64,000 bases of DNA from Triglochin maritima (taxonomy: Eukaryota; Streptophyta; Magnoliopsida; Alismatales; Juncaginaceae): positions 13,846,001 through 13,910,000 of the forward strand of contig OY821777.1 in NCBI GenBank assembly GCA_963682175.1, read 5' to 3'. This document shows positions 11,582 through 24,949 of the stretch, piece by piece. The notes under the pieces were generated by a model that was not told where the DNA came from, searched no databases, and saw only the letters and a program-made list of their open reading frames with translations. How positions within the stretch are numbered: position 1 is the first letter of the stretch; the number at the start of each line of letters is the position of its first letter. Made by a program: the position numbers and the translations under genes.

Positions 11582-12140
11582 TGATCTTCTGTGAAATATG
11601 ATAGTCTGTCCCCTAACAAGTGCTCTCATTATGAATGGGTAGTCTCCACTGGTTAGTGGGTCCAAATACCTGTAGCATAGTTACTTTTGAAGGTTGGTGG
11701 TTACTTGTAAAACATAGGGTCGGGATATTTAGATTGTTACCCTCCAATATTTGAAAGAATTATTTGTAGTTCTTACCATCCACGGGAGAAATCAATAGCA
11801 CGGGTAAAGGCATCATCATGAGGCTTATACAGTTATACATGACAAAGGAAGAAACCATGGAGATAACACAGAAATGGCTATTGACCCCTTCTGTGAACCT
11901 GTCAAACTTGTTCAACCACTGATGAAAATTGCAATTTCTAAGCAAATGCACAAGTTTCTTTTTTAAATTTATTTTAGTAGTTAACAAAATGAATATGAAC
12001 ACATAAGCTCCGCAAGAATTAGAAGAAGAAATTTTAGCTGCTTTGTAGCTACTGAGATTTAAATTGAGTTATTTCGATTTGTCAACACGTTTCTCTATAC
12101 ATGTTGACAGTCGCGGCATGAGCAGGCAACATGTTGTGGC

Positions 12141-13615
12141 ATGTTAATATGAGATTGGTCATTTCCTGTAATAACAAGATCATCAACATATACTAGAAGA
12201 TAAGTCCTAGTGGAACCTTTGGCATAGATGAAAAGAGAGGAATCAGTTTTAGAGCCCATAAAACCAAGAGTTTGAAGATGAGTAGAGAGGCAGTGGAACC
12301 ATGCACGAGGGGCTTGTTTGAGACCATATAGGGACTTTCGGAGGCGACATACATGGGAGGGACGAGCAGGATCAACGAAACCCGGTGGTTGAGTCATGTA
12401 CACCTCCTCACGAAGAACTCCATGCAAGAATGCATTTTGGACGTCAAGTTGACGAAGAGGCCAGTTAGATGATGTCGCAAGGCTAAGAAGAAGACGGATG
12501 GTGGTGGGTTTAATGACCGGACTGAATGTATCGTGGAAATCTAAGCCTGGCCGTTGATGGAACCCTTTTGCGACAAGACGTGCCTTGTGACGATGGATGG
12601 AGCCATCAGCATTCTGTTTAAGTTTGAAAACCCATCGACAACCAACGACATTGCAAGAGAATGGTGGTGGTACAAGCTCCCAAGTACCATTTTTTATCAA
12701 GCTATTCATCTCTTCAACCATGGCATGTCGCCATTCAACATGTTTCAAAGCTTCTGAATAGTTGCGAGGTTCCATTGGAGAGGCTGTTGTGATTAGAGCG
12801 TAACGAGTGGAAGGGCGACGTGTACCAGCCATTGTGCGTGTCACCATGTGATGATGACGAAGAGGTGAGTGGTTTGATGTGTGTTCTGGTGAAGAAGTGG
12901 GAGCACTAGAAGGTGTTGTAGTTGCTGAGTCATCGAGGGTATTGGTGGACTCATCACGTGCATGAGGCAAAGGTGATGGATTTGCATCATGATTTGTGGG
13001 CTGGTCCATTTGCTCATGTGGTGTTGCAGAGGTTGTGATGATCTCAAGCCAAGGAGTAGGTTCACGAGTGCGTGGTGAGGCGTCAGAAAAAAAATGATTA
13101 GCGAGAGGAAATTGTTGTTCATCAAATGCAACATGACGACATATATATATTTGTCCTGTAGTTAAATCAAGACATCTATAACCTTTATATTGAGAAGGAT
13201 AGCCCAGAAAAGCACATCGGGCGAATCGGAATTGTGTCTTGTGGCAGTTGTACGGACGAAGATACGGGTAGCATAGACAACCGATAACACGAAGGAATTT
13301 GTAGTCTGGAATGAATCCACATAGTTTGGTGATGGGAATAGCACCGCCAATAGCAGAAGATGGACTTTGATTTATAAGAGAGACAATAGACTCAAATATG
13401 AAATCCCAAAAGCGAAATGGTATGGAGGCATGGGCCATGGTGGCAAGACCCAGTTCGACTACATGTCGGTGTCGTCGCTCGATGGATCCATTTTGCTCAT
13501 GGGTACGGGGGCATGAAATCCGATGAAGGATTCCTTGAGAATGAAGATAAGATCGTAGAGCTATAAATTCACCACCACCATCACTTTGTAAACACAATAA
13601 TTTGCAAGAAAATTG
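12141..13615 (-). pseudogene. Copia integrase-reverse transcriptase part, truncated after YVDD
   Basis: This frame continues that of the upstream gag-integrase after one stop codon. It includes the integrase core (LQSDGGGEF, HEQNGSIERRHRH) and the full front half of reverse transcriptase: GCRWVFKLK, ARLVAKGFHQ, QLDVQNAFLHG, YGLKQAPRAW and the catalytic YVDDLVITG. The homology ends a few residues later, at SHIN (12141). The open frame runs on into beta-glucosidase sequence for about 15 meaningless codons, ending at 12095. RNase H, polypurine tract and 3' LTR are absent. Confidence 0.88.
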
Positions 13616-15319
13616 TCATTCCACCATTTTTTGAAATGAAATAAAAATATCTTTGACATCAGACTTATTTTTTAAAGGAAAGAACCAAATGAACTTGGAA
13701 AAATCATCCAAAAATGTAACATAAAATCGATTCCCGCTGCTTGAGGGTGTGGGAGTAGGGCCCCACACGTCGGCATGCACGAGAGCCAACGGAGTCGAGG
13801 CAAGCGTTGATGTTAGTGGAAGTGGTTGCCGGTGAGCTTTGCCAAGTGCGCATCCGTGACACACTGTGGGTTGCGAACTTCTAGAGAGAGGCAGCGAAAA
13901 GCGAGAGATAATATCCTTTGTTGTAGAAAAAGAGGTGTGCCCAAAACGAGCATGCCAAACATCAAGAGAAATAGGTTGACTGGTTGCAGCAAAACAACGA
14001 ACACCTTGCCTGCGCCCGATCTTATTGGTGGTGGACGACTGCAGTAATCGATAGATCTCCCCATCAAGTGGTCCGGTGAGCAGAGGTTTCCCCGACGGAA
14101 TTCCCTTTACAAAGAAACGATCACGAAAGAACTCAATAGATACATTATTATGACGTGTTAATTTAGAGACCGATAGAAGACGATGAGTCATGGCCGGCAC
14201 ATGAAGAACATTATGGAGTTGTAAAGAGCAAGAAGGAGAAGAAATAATGGATGAGCCGGTGTGTAAGATAGGCAAACCTGCACCGTTTCCAACTCTCACG
14301 TTCTCCGGACCGGTGTACTCTCGATGAATAGACAAAGATGATAGATCCGGGAGCATATGATGTGTCGCGCCAGAGTCGACAACGAATGAATGATCACCTT
14401 GAGCGGCTTGAGCATAGAGAGCCGCAAGTTGATTGTTTGATGCAGTAGGAGTAGAAGTAGGTGGATAGGGGGAAGCATGGGCATGTGGTGGAGGTGGCAT
14501 ATTTGAAAGTTGCTTAAGCCTCTGGAAGCACCTATCATAGGGATGATTGGTGCGATTACAACATGGACACGGAGGAAAAGAGTTGCGCCCACGACCCCTG
14601 CTGCGACCACGTCCACGAAAATACTTGCCATCATCAGTAACAGCAACGTGAGCGACGGGATTCTCACCGGTGGCGATAACAGGGGCGGTTAGCTGCTGCC
14701 GAATTTCATGACTTGAGAGAAATCCAAGAAGTTCCGGGTATGGAAGTGGGGTACCTCTTGTTGCGAGAGCGGTGACAAGATCTTTGAAGTCTGCGTTCAG
14801 CCCCTTAAACACAAAAGCATTGAAGTCCTCGATGGCGAGGGGACGACCGATGGCAGCGAGATCGTCGGCGATAGCTTTTGCTTTGTGAAGAAATACGGCG
14901 ACTGGTTGATCGCCTTGATGAAGTCCATGAAGTTGCATATGTAATTGAAGAATTCTCGCTTGTGATGGTGATGCGTAGGCAGTTTCAAGGGCAAGCCAAG
15001 CACCCCTCGCTGTTGTTTGACCCACCACTTGTCGAAAAACCTCCTCGGAAAGAGACGCATGTAACCACGTCAAGGCTTGTTGATCACGGAGATACCATGC
15101 CGTATAGAGGGGATTTGGGTTGCCTTCCGAAGTATGGGACGCGGGTGCCGATGTGTCACCAGTGATATGATCAACCAAACCTTGGCTTGTGAAGAGTGGC
15201 ATTAGTTGAGTTTTCCAGAGGAGAAAATTGGTAGGTGTCAGTTTGATGGTGAGGAAGTGGGACACATTCGTGATAGCGGGAGCGGTAGTATTTGATGATG
15301 ACGACATCACGATGACCAA
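13616..15319 (-). pseudogene. Copia gag-protease-integrase part of polyprotein
   Basis: A 567-aa open frame starting MVIVMSSSSNTT. It holds a gag region (UBN2-like, LTPTNFLLWKTQLMPLF), a CX2CX4HX4C zinc knuckle (CPCCNRTNHPYDRC), the aspartic protease motif VVDSGATHHM, the integrase zinc-binding part (VWHARFGH, CHGCALGK) and the start of the integrase core (VHADVWGP, FVTFLDDFSK-like). It ends at a single in-frame TGA (13616-13618). Beyond that stop the integrase continues in the same frame as the next open frame. Apart from this stop the protein is well kept, suggesting a not very old copy. Confidence 0.88.
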
Positions 15320-15369
15320 AGGTGTGTTGGGAAAAAAGAATTAAAAAAAAGGAAGAAAAGAAGGATCGA

Positions 15370-15385
15370 CCTTTGTCTGATACCA
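15370..15385 (-). other. Primer-binding site of truncated copia
   Basis: On the minus strand it reads TGGTATCAGACAAAGG, a variant of the copia initiator tRNA-Met primer site. It lies directly after the LTR, which ends ...ATCTTAATT. Confidence 0.7.
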
Positions 15386-15661
15386 AATTAAGATGAGGAT
15401 GTATTTGGAATGAGTGCCCACCATCCACAATGGGTTGAGCTTTGTATTTATAGAGGTGATGATTGTACAATAATAGAAAGATTTAATAGATACAACAAAT
15501 GATACTAATTGATAACACAATATCTCAATGATTCTAATTGATAATACAATATCTTAATGACTAATAGTGGCCAACGGTGTAGGGCTCAGTGTCGGAGTTG
15601 CCGCCGGTGCATGCGGGATCCACCGAAGGTGAGCAACGACCGAGCGCGTGGGTACCGGTCA

Positions 15662-17237
<1,576 letters not shown>

Positions 17238-17322
17238 ACCTTTGGACACTAGAGGATTGATGAGGTTGTTGTAGTATTGAATCCCCTCTTGGTTGATTCC
17301 ACCTTCCAGGGTTCCATCTGTA

Positions 17323-18984
17323 GATATGATCATCGATGGCCATTAACTAACTTAAGTTTAATAATTACATTTTATATTGGATATATATTAGTAAAAAAAA
17401 ATCGATCGGGGTGGCTGCCAAATACGCCTCCCCCATGGGGGGCATATTAGTCAGATGCCCCTGTTTTTTTAATAAAGAAATCTTAAATTATACGGTGTGT
17501 TACATCAAATTATTTGTAAGTCGTGAAGTATTTCTAGCATGTGAGGATGCTATTGGGAGCGGGAGCTGTTACGTAGTAGATATTGATTGTAACGTGTAAT
17601 TTATAATGAATTTCTTACTTTGCGTGATTTCTAATGTATAATTTGTTTGTACGTTGTATTGTATTACTTTCTTTACTGAATTGAAATATTTCAAATTATA
17701 CCTTTAAATAATGCAAAAAAAATATATGACAGCCTATAGCAGGCATTGAACCCGCACATTAATCAAGCTCAAGTTGCTCAAGTGTCAATATTTTGACCAT
17801 TAATTATATATATCACACTTGGCTATTGTAGTGTGGTACTCAACTACCATGTGGAACTAAATGAGTGGTGAAGTACTTCAACCCAACCAAAAAAAAAATC
17901 ATTCTCTAATTTATCATATAAATAAATACATGGTAAAATGTTCATCTTAACATGTACTCCACCTCATTCAATTTAAAATTGGAAATTTGTTCACCCGGGG
18001 GGGGGGGGGGGGTATAGACGCCCCGACCAATTTTTTTTAAGTTACCGTGCAGGATTCACACGGTTCGCCAGACATTTCCTTGTTGTTGGTACTCGTAAAG
18101 TGAGGAAACTGAGAGAGAAACTTTCTTTTTAGAGACGTGGCGAAATGTGTATTAATGGAAAGTGAATGACAAAATGGTAATTGACGCGGACAATTTAAGT
18201 AATTCGCGGACAACGAATGGTAATTTCATTAACACATTTCCTTACTAGAATATAACCATATCCTAGTTATTTAAGTACAATAGTTTTCCACATCTTCATG
18301 GTCTCGTATTCCCTAAATAAAAACGAGAAATAGTTGAAGTTAGGTAAACACAATTTATGTGATCGCCGCCTTAAATTTCGACTGTTCGTTTTTGGTGAGT
18401 CGATTTTGCAACACCTATGAATCTATTAAAACAAACAAAAACACTTATGTCATGTTTTGTTTGGGTAACTAAATGATTCGAAGACTTGGGATCAAAAATG
18501 TATTTTTGAAATTGACATTCATTCAAATAATGTAACACATTATTGTAAATGTGTTTGGATCAAGATGTATTTTTTGTAAAATTAAAGTTTTCATAAGAAA
18601 CAAATAAAAAAGAAATAAAACTCTATTTGAGAAGAAAAAAGGGTCTTATTTTATGAAAAATATCAAAATTGCATTTTCCATAAAGAATGCAAAATTATAA
18701 TGTATTATTTGGGGCAATCCAAATACCCCTTAAGCTCACCTATAATGTATTTTTTGGTCTCTTTGTGTTTTTTTCCATAAAGAATGCAGAGTTATAATGT
18801 ATTATTTGGAATTCATGCTTTCGAAAATACTGCTTTTTCTTAAAAACAATTTTATTTTAGACTATCTTAATAGACTTTTTTAATCTTTACTTGTATCCTA
18901 CAAAACGTTATCATAAACACAACAAAAACATTGGGTAAATTAAGAGAACTACTATTCGTCGCCGGAAACAAATTCAAATTAATG
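17323..18984. other. AT-rich spacer between the two beta-glucosidase copies
   Basis: No coding region is supported. A 16-base G homopolymer lies at 17997-18012. Near 18510-18850 several sentences repeat imperfectly, such as ATAAAGAATGCA and TATAATGTATTATTTGG. This suggests a small local duplication or a decayed MITE. Confidence 0.4.
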
Positions 18985-19676
18985 TACCATTTTCAGTGAT
19001 GTAGATAACGGGATCGTTGTATTTGTTCTTTGTATAGACTAAGATGTCATTTATTCCATACGAATACACAAACTCCCACTTTGATGCCGCCTATATTATC
19101 AGAGGAAAAACCACTCTGTGTTACAGTATTATATATAATGGAATCTAATTAGCATAGGAAAGATTAGGCTGCAGTAATTACCTGAGGGCCGATTGGTTTT
19201 CCATCAACGCCAATCCTAAGGAAGAAGAAATAGAGCAATATTATAACAACATGAATGAAAATGTCCAAAAATTGTGTACGTATTTATATCTACTCAACTT
19301 CTTAATGCTTAAAGAAGTTATCTATATTAACTTTTTAGTATGTATTACAACAGCTTCTTAAATTATGTGGTGTATGTTTATATTTGAAATATCACTCAAT
19401 TATTCGACACCCTTGGTTTCGTTCTATTTTTTATACATATAATAAGAAGAAATGTCTACAACTGCAATTATAACTTTCAAAGAAGAATGTAATTAAGTAA
19501 AACTTGTGTACGTACTATAAATTTTAGCACACGATGCATGTATTACGACGATGAGTTATCCAAATGTATTGTATTAGAGTTCCAGAATATAAGCATTGTC
19601 CAACCAAGGATTACTGGATATGCTGTATCGTGGGAATTGGTTTATACAATTGTTAAATACAGGAAATCATGGAGAA

Positions 19677-20062
19677 TCGGTCGATCGGTGCGGGGCACTC
19701 GGTCTACCGAATAACTCCAGGAGCCATTGGGTTCGGATCAGATTAAGATTCGGTCGACCGGTTCTGGGAGCACGATTGACTGAAGAACGCCAGGAGATTT
19801 GGGCTCAGGATGGATCAAGATTCAGTCGACCGGTGCTGGGCACACGGTCAATCGAAAAGGGACAGGAGTTGCAAGATGAGAATCAGCATGCAGATCGGCC
19901 GACCGGTGTTAGACACGCGGTCGACCGAAATAGTCCAGGAGCTTCAGGCGCTGTACAGAAGCACGGAACGGTCGAACGGCTCGGGGTGAGTGGCCGACCG
20001 AATAATGGTAGTTACGCAAACTAACCGAAAACCGGTCTACTGATGGAGAATTCTGATCGACC
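19677..20062 (+). repeat. TTCGGTnnACCGAA palindrome array
   Basis: The copies include CTCGGTCTACCGAA, TTCGGTCGACCGG, TTCAGTCGACCGG and GCGGTCGACCGAA. They are separated by about 30-50 bp that often contains CCAGGAG. Two motif types alternate, one with the ACCGG right arm and one with ACCGAA. This makes a loose higher-order repeat. Confidence 0.8.
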
Positions 20063-20116
20063 GTTTTCCGACAGTTATACACGATCTGAATGATTTATTG
20101 TACGGTTGTAGCCCAT

Positions 20117-20124
20117 TATAAATA
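20117..20124 (+). promoter_or_regulatory. TATA box of LTR-like block
   Basis: TATAAATA lies about 50 bp after the last palindrome. The spacing and order match the other LTRs of the window. Confidence 0.5.
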
Positions 20125-22290
20125 GGATTTTTGCCCTAATTCTGTAACACAACATACAATACTTATTTCCTTAAGAGAGATTAAGCTAGAGAGAGATCTA
20201 GAGTGCTTTGGGAGACATATTGCTTCCAATCGTTTGTAATCTCAGACACTTCTCTTGTTGGAGAAGAACTTCAAGGAAATGAAACCCGCATGAGACCCCC
20301 CAATGATGTAGGCATCTTAACAAACCTTGTAAAATCGTGTTTGTCGTTGTTTGCTTCAGGTGTGTTGTGTGATTGCTTGTGATTTTCATCTTATTCGTGT
20401 TTACTTGTTGCATTAAGATTGAGAAATGGTCCAAAGTTATTTTCGGCAATCAATATTTTATTTTGTGGTACGTTTAATCCGTAGTCGTGTTAGTACATCT
20501 TAGATCTCCTCCCTACAGTCACGTGGTATTAGTTATGGAGTCAAGAGATATAGGTGGGTTCTTTGTGTTCGGCAGACGAAGCATCGTGGAACACATAGTT
20601 GGAAGTACAGTAGTTAACAACCAACGAAGTCATATGAACCATTCAATATTCTTGATTGATCTTCTGTGAAATAGGACAGTCTGTCCCCCAACAAGCGCTC
20701 TCATTATGAATGGTAGTCTTCACTGGTCAGTGGGTCCAAAAACCTGTAGCATGGTTACTTTTGAAGGTTGGTGGTTTCTTTTAAAACATAGGGCCGGGAT
20801 ATTTAGATTATTACCTTCCAATATTTGAAAGAATTATTTGTAGTTCTTACCATCACAGGAGAAATCAATAGCACGGGTAAAGGCATCATCACGAGGCTTA
20901 TACATTGACAAAGGAAGAAACCATGGAGATGATACAGAAATGCCTATTGACCCCTTCTGTGAACCTTGTCAAACAAGTTCCAACCACTAATGAAAATTGC
21001 AATTTCTAAGCAAATGCACAAGTTTTTTTTTTAAATTTATTTTAGTAGTTAACAAAATGAATATGAACACATAAGCTCCGCAAGAATTAGAAGAAGAAAA
21101 TTTTAGTTGCTTTGTAGCTACTGAGATTTAAATTGAGTTATCTCAATTTGTCAAGCAAATGCATAAGTTATTGCTAACTAAGTAAACTATTCTCAGTAAA
21201 AATTACTTGGTATGTTTCTCTATACAGGTTGACAGTCTCGGCATGAGCAAGCAACATGTTGTGGCCAACCGTGTAGGGTTCAGTGCCGGAGTTGCCGTCG
21301 GTGCAAGTGGGATCCACCGAAGGTGAGCAACGACCGGGTGCGTGGGTACCGGTCACGTACCCATTGCTGCACATAGTTCGTGGCTCGTTCAGGGTGATCC
21401 AATGCTTCACTCGATCGCCGAATTCTTTGAAACATACTCCAGCGTAATCCTGGAAATATTGCCTACGACACGGATAACATAAGATGGCAAATAAACTTTG
21501 AGATTTAAAATTACATGGTGGTCTATAAAATGACTAGTTAGATGATTTGTCCAATAGACCACAACTACGGATGATTTTTTCACGACCTGGATCCACCCCT
21601 TACGGGGTCCGGACCTGGGTCGGGTCGCGACCCCTGGTAGTGGAGGGGGGCACGTGCCCCAAGCCCATTGGTAGTTTTTTTTAATATTTTATTTTGATTT
21701 TTTTAAATGTGTTTTTTATTAATTTTTAAATGTGTTTTTTATTTGTTCTTAGTTTTTAAAAATAATTATTTTATCCAGGAATGATGTGGAGTACAGTGGG
21801 GCGTCTGTTGGTTCATTTCCTGGCATCCGAGACATTCTTCTTGATGATTATGAGAGGAAGATGAAGAGAGTAATGGTAGGAAAGTGAATTGAATAAATAT
21901 ATAAGTAGAAATGAGAGAATGACAAAATGATAATTTACACAGACGATTTAAGTAATTTTCCAACGACGAATAGCAATTCAGTACAAAATTTATAAGCTAT
22001 ATCCATTTCCATACAACATATGTAAGATATTTAGAGAATGGATTGGCAAATTTGATCTGATATGCTGCACTTGCTGCTCCAAAGATGAAGCCCTTCACGA
22101 AAGGTATGTCTTCCAAGAGGACCAAACCACCGATACCAAACAATGGCTATAAACAACGCAGTGGTGGTAACACAATTCCTTCCATTATACTCCATATCTA
22201 ATCAACAATCAGCACAAGTATATATCTTAATTAAGTAGCTAATCTAGCTAGTTTCTACTAGTGGCGTGGAAGAGTAGTGCTGGTGGTGGC

Positions 22291-22882
22291 TAGGGTTGTA
22301 AGTAGGGCGAGTAAAACTCACCCTGACCCGTCTATGTCGGGTAGCGGTATAAAAAATTCAACCCACCATCCGCCTACTCAAATACCCGCCTACCCGACTA
22401 ATAAACGGGGATGGTAGCGGTTGTATTTTCTACCCACTATATTTACCCGATTACCTGCATAAGAATTTAATAAATTAAATAATAAATATTATATATATAT
22501 ACACACTTATATACCATATACATATATCTATTCTCTAATCCCTAATTTACTAATAGTGTTATAAAGTTGAAGTTATTTATAATTTTATGGTGTTCATCAC
22601 ATGGGTCATGTTTTTAAGGTGCTAATGTGTCATGTTTTTAATTTATGGTGTTATGAAGAAGAAGAAAAAAAAACATATAAAAATTCATTTATCCATCTAC
22701 CCGCCACGCATAACCCGTTTACCCGCCCCGCCTGCGTAACCTTTTTACCCGATCTTAGGCGGGTCGAGTAGTGATTAAAAAAATTCACTTGACCAGACCC
22801 GACCGGCCAACCCGCCTACCTTAGACTGGTCGGGTAGTGGTGGGTTCAAAACTTGCCCCGCTTCGACCCGTTTACAGCCCTA
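22291..22882. mobile_element. Non-autonomous hAT element with perfect 8-bp TSD
   Basis: The left end TAGGGTTGTAA and right end TTTACAGCCCTA form imperfect terminal inverted repeats of hAT type. The 592-bp element is flanked by GTGGTGGC on both sides (22283-22290 and 22883-22890), the 8-bp duplication expected for hAT. The sub-terminal parts are rich in ACCCGCCTACCCG on one strand and GGCGGGT on the other. The interior is AT-rich with no open frame, so it must depend on a transposase elsewhere. Confidence 0.92.
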
Positions 22883-22986
22883 GTGGTGGCTTACATAGAC
22901 ATGGAATGGTTGGATCTGAATCTGATCGAGGAAAGTTCTTGTGTGAACCATTGACTTTGTTTATGTTCACATCCACTAAAGTTCTT

Positions 22987-23206
22987 GTGTGTCTGTTCGG
23001 ATTAAGTTGTGTGTTTGTTCGGATTAAGTTGTGTATCTGTTCGGAATATGTTGTGTGTCTGTTTGGAATATGTTGTGTGTCTGTTCGGATTAAGTTGTGT
23101 GTCTGTTCGGAATAAGAAGTCTGTCTGTTCGGATTAAGTTGTGCGTCTGTTCGGAATAAGAAGACTGTCTGTTCGGAATATGTTGTGTGTCTGTTTGGAT
23201 TAAGTT
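22987..23206. repeat. 22-bp minisatellite, 10 units
   Basis: The unit GTGTGTCTGTTCGGATTAAG plus TT repeats ten times with no gaps. Variants fall into two main classes, ending ATTAAGTT or AATA(T/A)G(T/A)(T/A). Open frames across it on both strands are products of the repeat and not genes. Confidence 0.93.
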
Positions 23207-24949
23207 GATCCAACCTAAAAGTTAAAAACAATATTTTATTATGATAAGTCTGGACTCTGCACGAATAAAGGGTTTGCACGCTGTCCTAGGGTCTGCACTA
23301 TCTGTGTATTGGGAAAAGAATCGTTCAACCTAAAGAACCAGCGTTTTTAAGAAGACCAAAGCACGTGAAGAGAAATTTTGCTGACTGGACGTTGACTCAA
23401 CACGTCCACGTAAGGCGCGTCCGTGTATAAGGACTCTTTATTTATGCCTCAATAATGAGTATGAGTTGTTGGGGGTTTGTTTTAATAAATGGTAAGTAAT
23501 ACCAGCTTAGCTATCCAATTGGTATCTCAAATAGATTAGTCATGAGTTGGATTTTTCAAGTGTATCATTTGGTATTTTGAACCTCACCATTAAAGATAGT
23601 AAAATGACGAATCATTGGAAATGACAAAATCCAAGACGCGAAACCCCTGTCATATATGAGTACTGTAGCTGTTTATACCATACTACCAACCATTGATCTA
23701 GTGTCATCCACAATGGTTAGATCTAAGAAAATTTCTTGTGTGAAGTGTGAACACTACTACAAAATAGGATTTCCCGACGGATAAAGATGCCAAAACCCGA
23801 CAGAAGAGCGGTCTAACATAGACTTTGTTGAGTGTTGTAAGAACACCCTTAACGGTGTCAAGTTAGCGCAGACGGTACTGTGGCACACCCGGTCACGTAA
23901 GCCAAAAGAGAAACATGTCACCCGCCAGGGTGGGTGGGGAACGTGGCTCCCGGATTGATTTTCGATTTTTTTCAATATAAAAATATGTTAACATCACTGT
24001 TTTACAGTGGTAGTGTTGCGTACATCCGACTCCTCTTACCTCGCTTAGACAGGAGCCTCTTTTGAGGCATTGGGGTTATGTTGATGTTGATAAAAATATG
24101 TTAACAATTATTTTAAAAATTATTTCAAATCGTTTTTTCAAATATATTTTTTATGAAAATATGTTTTTTATTTGTTTATATTTTTTTTAAAATAGTTTTT
24201 TTGTATTTTACCTAAATTGATCCCCAAATGACGTGGATGTGAGAGAATGTAGGGCGCTTGAGTTGTTTTTGAGTCCAGTTAAAGAAAATTTAGGATATTG
24301 GTTTGTGCTGACGTGAGAGAGAGAAAAATTGATGTGGCTGAGAGAGAAACACTTCGGAGATGCTGCTAAAGGTCTAAGACTCCTGGTTTGTTTTTTACAA
24401 TCTGGCCGTTGGATTCAATTTATTATGAAAATTAACTTGTTTAAAAAATCAAGTGATTCTAAAATTTACGTCGTTATATCATGATTTGAACAAGATCGTA
24501 CTTGTGGTACAAATTTTATCTTGAAATCATGTTGTTAAACAACCTTACGAGTTTGTTAAACAACTGTTTGAATCTTCTAAACAAAAATAAGATTTAATTA
24601 AACAACAAATGAACTTCATTTTAATAAAATAAGATCAGGTCTCGTTCTAATACTTACCTATGTATATGCATATAATTGTTTGGCAAATTAAATAAGTACC
24701 AGTGCACAGGGAAGCATCAATTCACCTTGCATATATACCTTGAGTCACATTCCAACTATTTTTTTTTCGAAGTCCATGGCCCGAAGGCACTCATTAATTG
24801 ATAAAAGGTAAATTGTATTTGGTGCAATAGAAGCAACAACAACAGACAAACTCAAGATATATAACATTCGATCTCAACTTTCATCAGGATAGACTAAAAG
24901 TTTTGCCTAAGGAAGACCAGAGAAACGCATGTTGACGAGATATCTTCAA
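23207..24949. other. Intergenic stretch with small repeat fragments
   Basis: No gene is supported. Near 23757-23975 a GC-richer block has an open minus frame without recognisable homology. Near 24010-24090 the sequence GTTGCGTACATCCGACTCCT followed by a GGAGCCTC hairpin part resembles the 3' part of plant tRNA-derived SINEs of the TS type. The downstream part is AT-rich. Confidence 0.4.
24010..24095 (+). repeat. Possible SINE 3' fragment
   Basis: A TTGCGTACATCCGACTCCTC phrase is followed by AGACAGGAGCCTC and a GTTGATGTTGAT tail. This is the arrangement of plant TS-like SINE 3' ends. The 5' A/B-box part was not recognised, so it is a truncated copy or a chance resemblance. Confidence 0.35.

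Larger units (their letters stand above)
12141..15566 (-). mobile_element. 3'-truncated Ty1/copia retrotransposon with TSD GTGGC
   Basis: The element runs on the minus strand from a 5' LTR (about 15386-15566, starting TATTAGTC) through a primer-binding site (15370-15385), gag, protease, integrase and reverse transcriptase. It then stops abruptly just after the YVDD motif, with no RNase H or 3' LTR. Both edges are nevertheless flanked by GTGGC (12136-12140 and 15567-15571). The sister pseudogene has a single GTGGC in the unbroken sequence TTGTGGCCAACCG near 21256. The edges are therefore true integration edges, and the element either entered in truncated form or lost its 3' end without touching the border. 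Confidence 0.87.
19570..20530 (+). mobile_element. LTR-like block with palindrome array, inside beta-glucosidase copy B
   Basis: The block interrupts the order of beta-glucosidase exons. It has the LTR layout seen elsewhere in the window: palindrome array (19677-20062), TATAAATA (20117-20124), then about 400 bp. Its sequence outside the motif differs from the 2.1-kb LTR family, so it is another family. No coding part, primer site or clear target duplication was found. Both ends are approximate. Confidence 0.55.
18985..22170 (-). pseudogene. GH1 beta-glucosidase pseudogene, copy B
   Basis: Minus-strand exons in gene order: near 22060-22120 FVKGFIFGAASAAYQ (exon 1, typical N-terminus); 21170-21480 [25 protein letters not shown] and [20 protein letters not shown]; degraded exons near 20845-20925 and 20656-20760; near 20520-20650 NGSYDFVG then VNYCTSNYVFHDAS with a frameshift; near 19178-19225 GVDGKPIGP; and 18985-19095 [17 protein letters not shown] and VIYITENG, which contains the catalytic nucleophile glutamate. 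Exons 2-5 are missing or unrecognisable, and an LTR-like block (about 19570-20530) sits between late exons, so the gene is dead. The shared parts are very similar to copy A, indicating tandem duplication before copy A was hit. Confidence 0.83.

Noticed and set aside
17997..18012. Poly-G run (and the poly-C run near 49464) as a functional quadruplex site
   Set aside because: Single homopolymer tracts in intergenic DNA are more simply slippage or assembly uncertainty. No adjacent G-tracts or gene support a regulatory role.
19596..20024. A 142-codon plus-strand open frame
   Set aside because: It consists of the palindrome array read as protein (RPTGVRHAVDR-like repeats). No independent evidence of coding.
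22837..23279. Open frames on both strands over the minisatellite
   Set aside because: Repeat translation gives only periodic peptides. No start context or homology is present.
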